DNA of 64,000 nt from an uncultured Eubacteriales bacterium. GTDB lineage: Bacteria; Bacillota; Clostridia; Oscillospirales; Acutalibacteraceae. The position numbers and the translations under genes are program-made. The notes beneath the pieces were generated by a model, which was not told where the DNA came from, did no database searches, and worked only from the letters and a program-made list of their open reading frames with translations. Below are positions 61,595 to 64,000 of this stretch, piece after piece. The number at the start of each line of letters is the position of its first letter. Positions within the stretch are counted from its first letter, which is position 1. The stretch spans positions 1 through 64,000 of the forward strand of contig ONCP01000004.1 in assembly GCA_900316385.1 (NCBI GenBank), in the 5' to 3' direction.

Positions 61595-62403
61595 TCCGCG
61601 ATATTACTCTCGGTCAGTTTGTACCGGGTAAGGGAATTATCCACAGAATGGATCCGCGAGTTAAGATCCTGCTTTTGATTGCGTTCATCGTGTTCATCTT
61701 CTGCACCTTTAATTTTGTTTCGCTCGGCGTTTGCGCGGCGGCGGTGCTTTTTGTGATTTTTCTCTCGGATGTGCCATTTAAGCTGTACTTAAAGAGTTTG
61801 AAGGTGATAATACTCATCATAATAATCACCTCGATCCTAAATATCTTTTACGGCTCGGGAACACCGATTTTTGAGCTGGGCTTCCTGAAAATAACTCTTT
61901 CGGGAATATACAGAGCGATTTTTGTCTCTGTCAGGATCATTTGCCTGATACTGATAAGCTCTTGTCTGACCTTTACAACGTCTCCGACCGATCTTACCGA
62001 CGCTATTGAAAGATTGATGAAGCCGTTGAAGGTTTTCCATATCAAGGTTCACGAAATCGCTATGATGATGACGATCGCGCTTCGTTTTGTGCCGACTCTG
62101 CTTGAAGAAACCGACAAGATCATGTCGGCTCAGAAGGCGAGAGGCGCCGATATGGAATCAGGCGGGATAATAAAGAAAATCAAGGCTATGACGCCTGTTT
62201 TGATACCGCTGTTTGTCTCCGCGTTCAGACGCGCCTATGAGCTTGCGATGGCTATGGAATGCCGTTGCTACCGAGGCGGAAACGGACGCACAAGAATGAA
62301 AATATTACATATGAAGCCGCTTGATTTTGGCTGTGTCGGCTTTGCGGCGGCTTTGTTAGCCGGAATTATAGTATGCAACCTGATTTTACCTGCCGTGATT
62401 TAA
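61591..62403 (+). CDS. ecfT: energy-coupling factor transmembrane protein EcfT
   Basis: 270 residues, about five membrane helices and the two coupling motifs AQKARGADMESGG and MAMECRCYRGGNGRT (the A-R-G and C-R-x-Y-R-G types). General-purpose scaffold of group II ECF transporters. Its C-terminus overlaps truA by 31 bases. Confidence 0.95.
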   Translation: MIRDITLGQFVPGKGIIHRMDPRVKILLLIAFIVFIFCTFNFVSLGVCAAAVLFVIFLSDVPFKLYLKSLKVIILIIIITSILNIFYGSGTPIFELGFLKITLSGIYRAIFVSVRIICLILISSCLTFTTSPTDLTDAIERLMKPLKVFHIKVHEIAMMMTIALRFVPTLLEETDKIMSAQKARGADMESGGIIKKIKAMTPVLIPLFVSAFRRAYELAMAMECRCYRGGNGRTRMKILHMKPLDFGCVGFAAALLAGIIVCNLILPAVI

Positions 62404-63137
62404 GAAATCTTCTGATTACAATTTCATACGACGGAAAAGCCTTTCACGGCTGGCAGATACAGCAAAACGCCGTTACGGTTCAGGAGGTTTTTCAAGAAGC
62501 TCTGTCAAAGATAGTCGGCGAGTTTTATGACCTCAAGGGCTGCAGCAGGACGGACAGCGGAGTTCACGCGGATATGTATTGTGTTAGCGTTAAAATTAAG
62601 CATCCGATTCCCGAGGAAAGGCTCAGGGCGGCGCTCAACCGATGGCTGCCCGAGCAGGTGGTTTGTCTTGACATAAAGCCCTGCGCTCCTGATTTTCACG
62701 CAAGATATAACTGCAAAAGCAAGCGTTATGTCTACAAAATCTGGAACAGCGAAACCCGTAATCCCTTTCTTAACGGCTACGCGTTGTTTTACAGATATCC
62801 GCTTGACGTTGAACTTCTCAACAAATCGGCTCAGGCATATGTCGGCAGTCATGATTTCACCTCTTTCTGTACGGCGGACAAGCGTGAAATGCTCAATATG
62901 ACGCGTAACGTTAAGCTCTTTGAGGTGAAACGCGAGGGAAAACTCGTTACAATGACTGTTGAAGCTGACGGCTTCCTGTATAATATGGTCAGGATAATGG
63001 TCGGAACTCTTCTCGGTATCGCTCAGGGAAAGATAGCTTCCGATTCTATCCCGAAAATAATCGCCGAAAAAGACCGTTCCTTTGCGGGTGTTACTGCTCC
63101 GGCGTGCGGGTTGTATCTTAACAAAGTCAATTATTGA
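62373..63137 (+). CDS. truA: tRNA pseudouridine synthase A
   Basis: 254 residues: ITISYDGKAFHGWQIQQNAVTVQE, CSRTDSGVHADMYCVSVK with the catalytic Asp, and YNMVRIMVGTLLGIAQGK. It modifies U38-40 of tRNA anticodon stems. The only ATG in frame lies inside ecfT; coupling of translation is likely. Following ecfA1-ecfA2-ecfT in this order is typical for Firmicutes. Confidence 0.96.
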   Translation: MQPDFTCRDLRNLLITISYDGKAFHGWQIQQNAVTVQEVFQEALSKIVGEFYDLKGCSRTDSGVHADMYCVSVKIKHPIPEERLRAALNRWLPEQVVCLDIKPCAPDFHARYNCKSKRYVYKIWNSETRNPFLNGYALFYRYPLDVELLNKSAQAYVGSHDFTSFCTADKREMLNMTRNVKLFEVKREGKLVTMTVEADGFLYNMVRIMVGTLLGIAQGKIASDSIPKIIAEKDRSFAGVTAPACGLYLNKVNY

Positions 63138-63158
63138 TATAAATAAAGGAAGAAATAT

Positions 63159-64000
63159 ATGAAATTTATGAAGGGACAGCGTCACAGCGTCCGAAATATC
63201 GAAAAAAAGAAAAAGCCTAAACGCGAGGTGTTAAGCTACGAGGACGTTCCTCTTGAAGAACCGAAGCAGGAAAGCATTGAGATAAATAAGACTGCGGTCA
63301 AGCGTATCCTCATCGTTGTAGCGATACTGATCGTTATGGGACTGACGGTCTTTGCGGTAGCGAACCGTGACAACCTCACTCCCGAAAAAATCTCCAACTG
63401 GGTCAAATATGATCTTCTCGGCTCGCACGATACAGGGTATCCCGTAAAGGTCATCGGTACAGGCGTTAATGAGAACAATTTTCTCTGCGACAACGGAGCG
63501 TTCTATGTTTCCGATACCGCCTATGTGAGTCTCAGCTCCTCGGGTAATGAGCTTTGCTATAACCGTCACAGCTTTTCAAAGCCCGTTCTGACCTCCGACG
63601 GCGACAATGTGCTGATCTATAATCTTGGCGGCAACGGCTATGTTGTCGGCAATAAAAAACAGCTTGGCAAATTCAGGACTACCAAGGATGATAAGTATAT
63701 CATCACCGCTGACGTTAATAAGAACGGTTACTATTGCATTGTCAGCGAAACCGACGGTTACCTTTCAAAGATTTTTGTCTATAATAAAGATAACGAACAG
63801 ATTTACGCGTATTCCTTCGCCGATTATTATATCAACGCCGTGGCTCTTAACAGCGCGGGTACGGGTTGTATCGCTTGCGGCGTTTCGGGCGACAACGGAA
63901 GCCTTTTGAGCATTGCCTATCAGCTTGATTTTACAAACGAAAAGCCGATCGCTACCTACACTCTTGACGAAAACACCATTTATGACGTTCAGTATCTCAG
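63159..64000 (+). CDS. DUF5711 family protein (truncated by window end)
   Basis: The first 280 codons are present; the gene runs off the end. Cytosolic basic N-terminus (KGQRHSVRNIEKKKKPK), one transmembrane helix (about residues 47-67, ILIVVAILIVMGLTVFAV), then an extracellular repeat region with alternating VTSDGDNVLIYNLGGNGYVV and ITADVNKNGYYCIVSETDGY, the WD/PQQ-like blades typical of DUF5711. Function unknown. AAAGGAAG precedes the ATG. Confidence 0.85.
   Translation, partial: MKFMKGQRHSVRNIEKKKKPKREVLSYEDVPLEEPKQESIEINKTAVKRILIVVAILIVMGLTVFAVANRDNLTPEKISNWVKYDLLGSHDTGYPVKVIGTGVNENNFLCDNGAFYVSDTAYVSLSSSGNELCYNRHSFSKPVLTSDGDNVLIYNLGGNGYVVGNKKQLGKFRTTKDDKYIITADVNKNGYYCIVSETDGYLSKIFVYNKDNEQIYAYSFADYYINAVALNSAGTGCIACGVSGDNGSLLSIAYQLDFTNEKPIATYTLDENTIYDVQYL

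Overview
The window is a chromosomal segment of a Gram-positive Clostridia bacterium, most likely from the Ruminococcaceae/Oscillospiraceae. The evidence is the gene set: ctsR-mcsA-mcsB-clpC, ireB, a dnaD plus dnaC-like loader pair, a pheST T-box, a dnaX-linked SRP RNA, DUF4358/DUF5711/DUF6106-type proteins, and strong GGAGG ribosome binding sites with frequent TTG/GTG starts. Canonical sigma-A promoters, nearly always with 17-bp spacing, can be read in front of many units. Gene functions were assigned by recognising families in the translations; no database search was run.

Layout. 1-660: remnant of a mobile element (TnpV-like) next to the tmRNA gene. 776-4420 (minus): ssrA, smpB, recR, ybaB, dnaX and the SRP RNA. 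4509-9404 (minus): a lipoprotein/transglutaminase pair, then ilvB-ilvN-ilvC. 9524-11733 (minus): a zinc/cadmium-type P-ATPase with its SmtB-like repressor. 12016-16524 (plus): the CtsR heat-shock operon. 16600-18560: a TetR unit with a striking operator, decayed genes, a broken IS4-like element and a tRNA-Gln with an attached repeat. 18600-26702: nnrD, pheST under a T-box, ireB, metK, mazF. 26742-33428 (plus): a cobalamin-riboswitch operon. 33470-44433: housekeeping genes including galU, prfB and the primosome loaders, plus a second broken copy of the IS. 44521-52005: tRNAs, pcrA, ilvE and an AAA-CYTH fusion. 52006-53800: a second copy of the tRNA-attached repeat, followed by a decayed prophage gene. 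53880-64000: DUF2804, an O-antigen ligase-like protein, ruvCAB, an rRNA methyltransferase, the general ECF module ecfA1-ecfA2-ecfT, truA and a truncated DUF5711 gene.

The most interesting unit is the cobalamin-riboswitch operon. It carries two secreted or anchored proteins with DUF4430 (the fold of the C-terminal domain of animal transcobalamin and intrinsic factor). Between them is a surface-anchored alpha-toroid protein, the fold class of the N-terminal domain of those animal carriers. After these comes a complete dedicated ECF transporter (EcfT, a fused EcfA-EcfA, and an S component). I read this as a split, bacterial intrinsic-factor-like vitamin B12 capture and uptake system. The second notable pattern is a repeat of about 120 bp found directly after tRNA-Gln and tRNA-Lys. 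Each copy is bracketed by duplicated 3' ends of its own tRNA and contains a covarying terminator-like hairpin. One copy carries an IS inserted into its outer terminator; another copy of the same IS sits in the terminator between two convergent genes.
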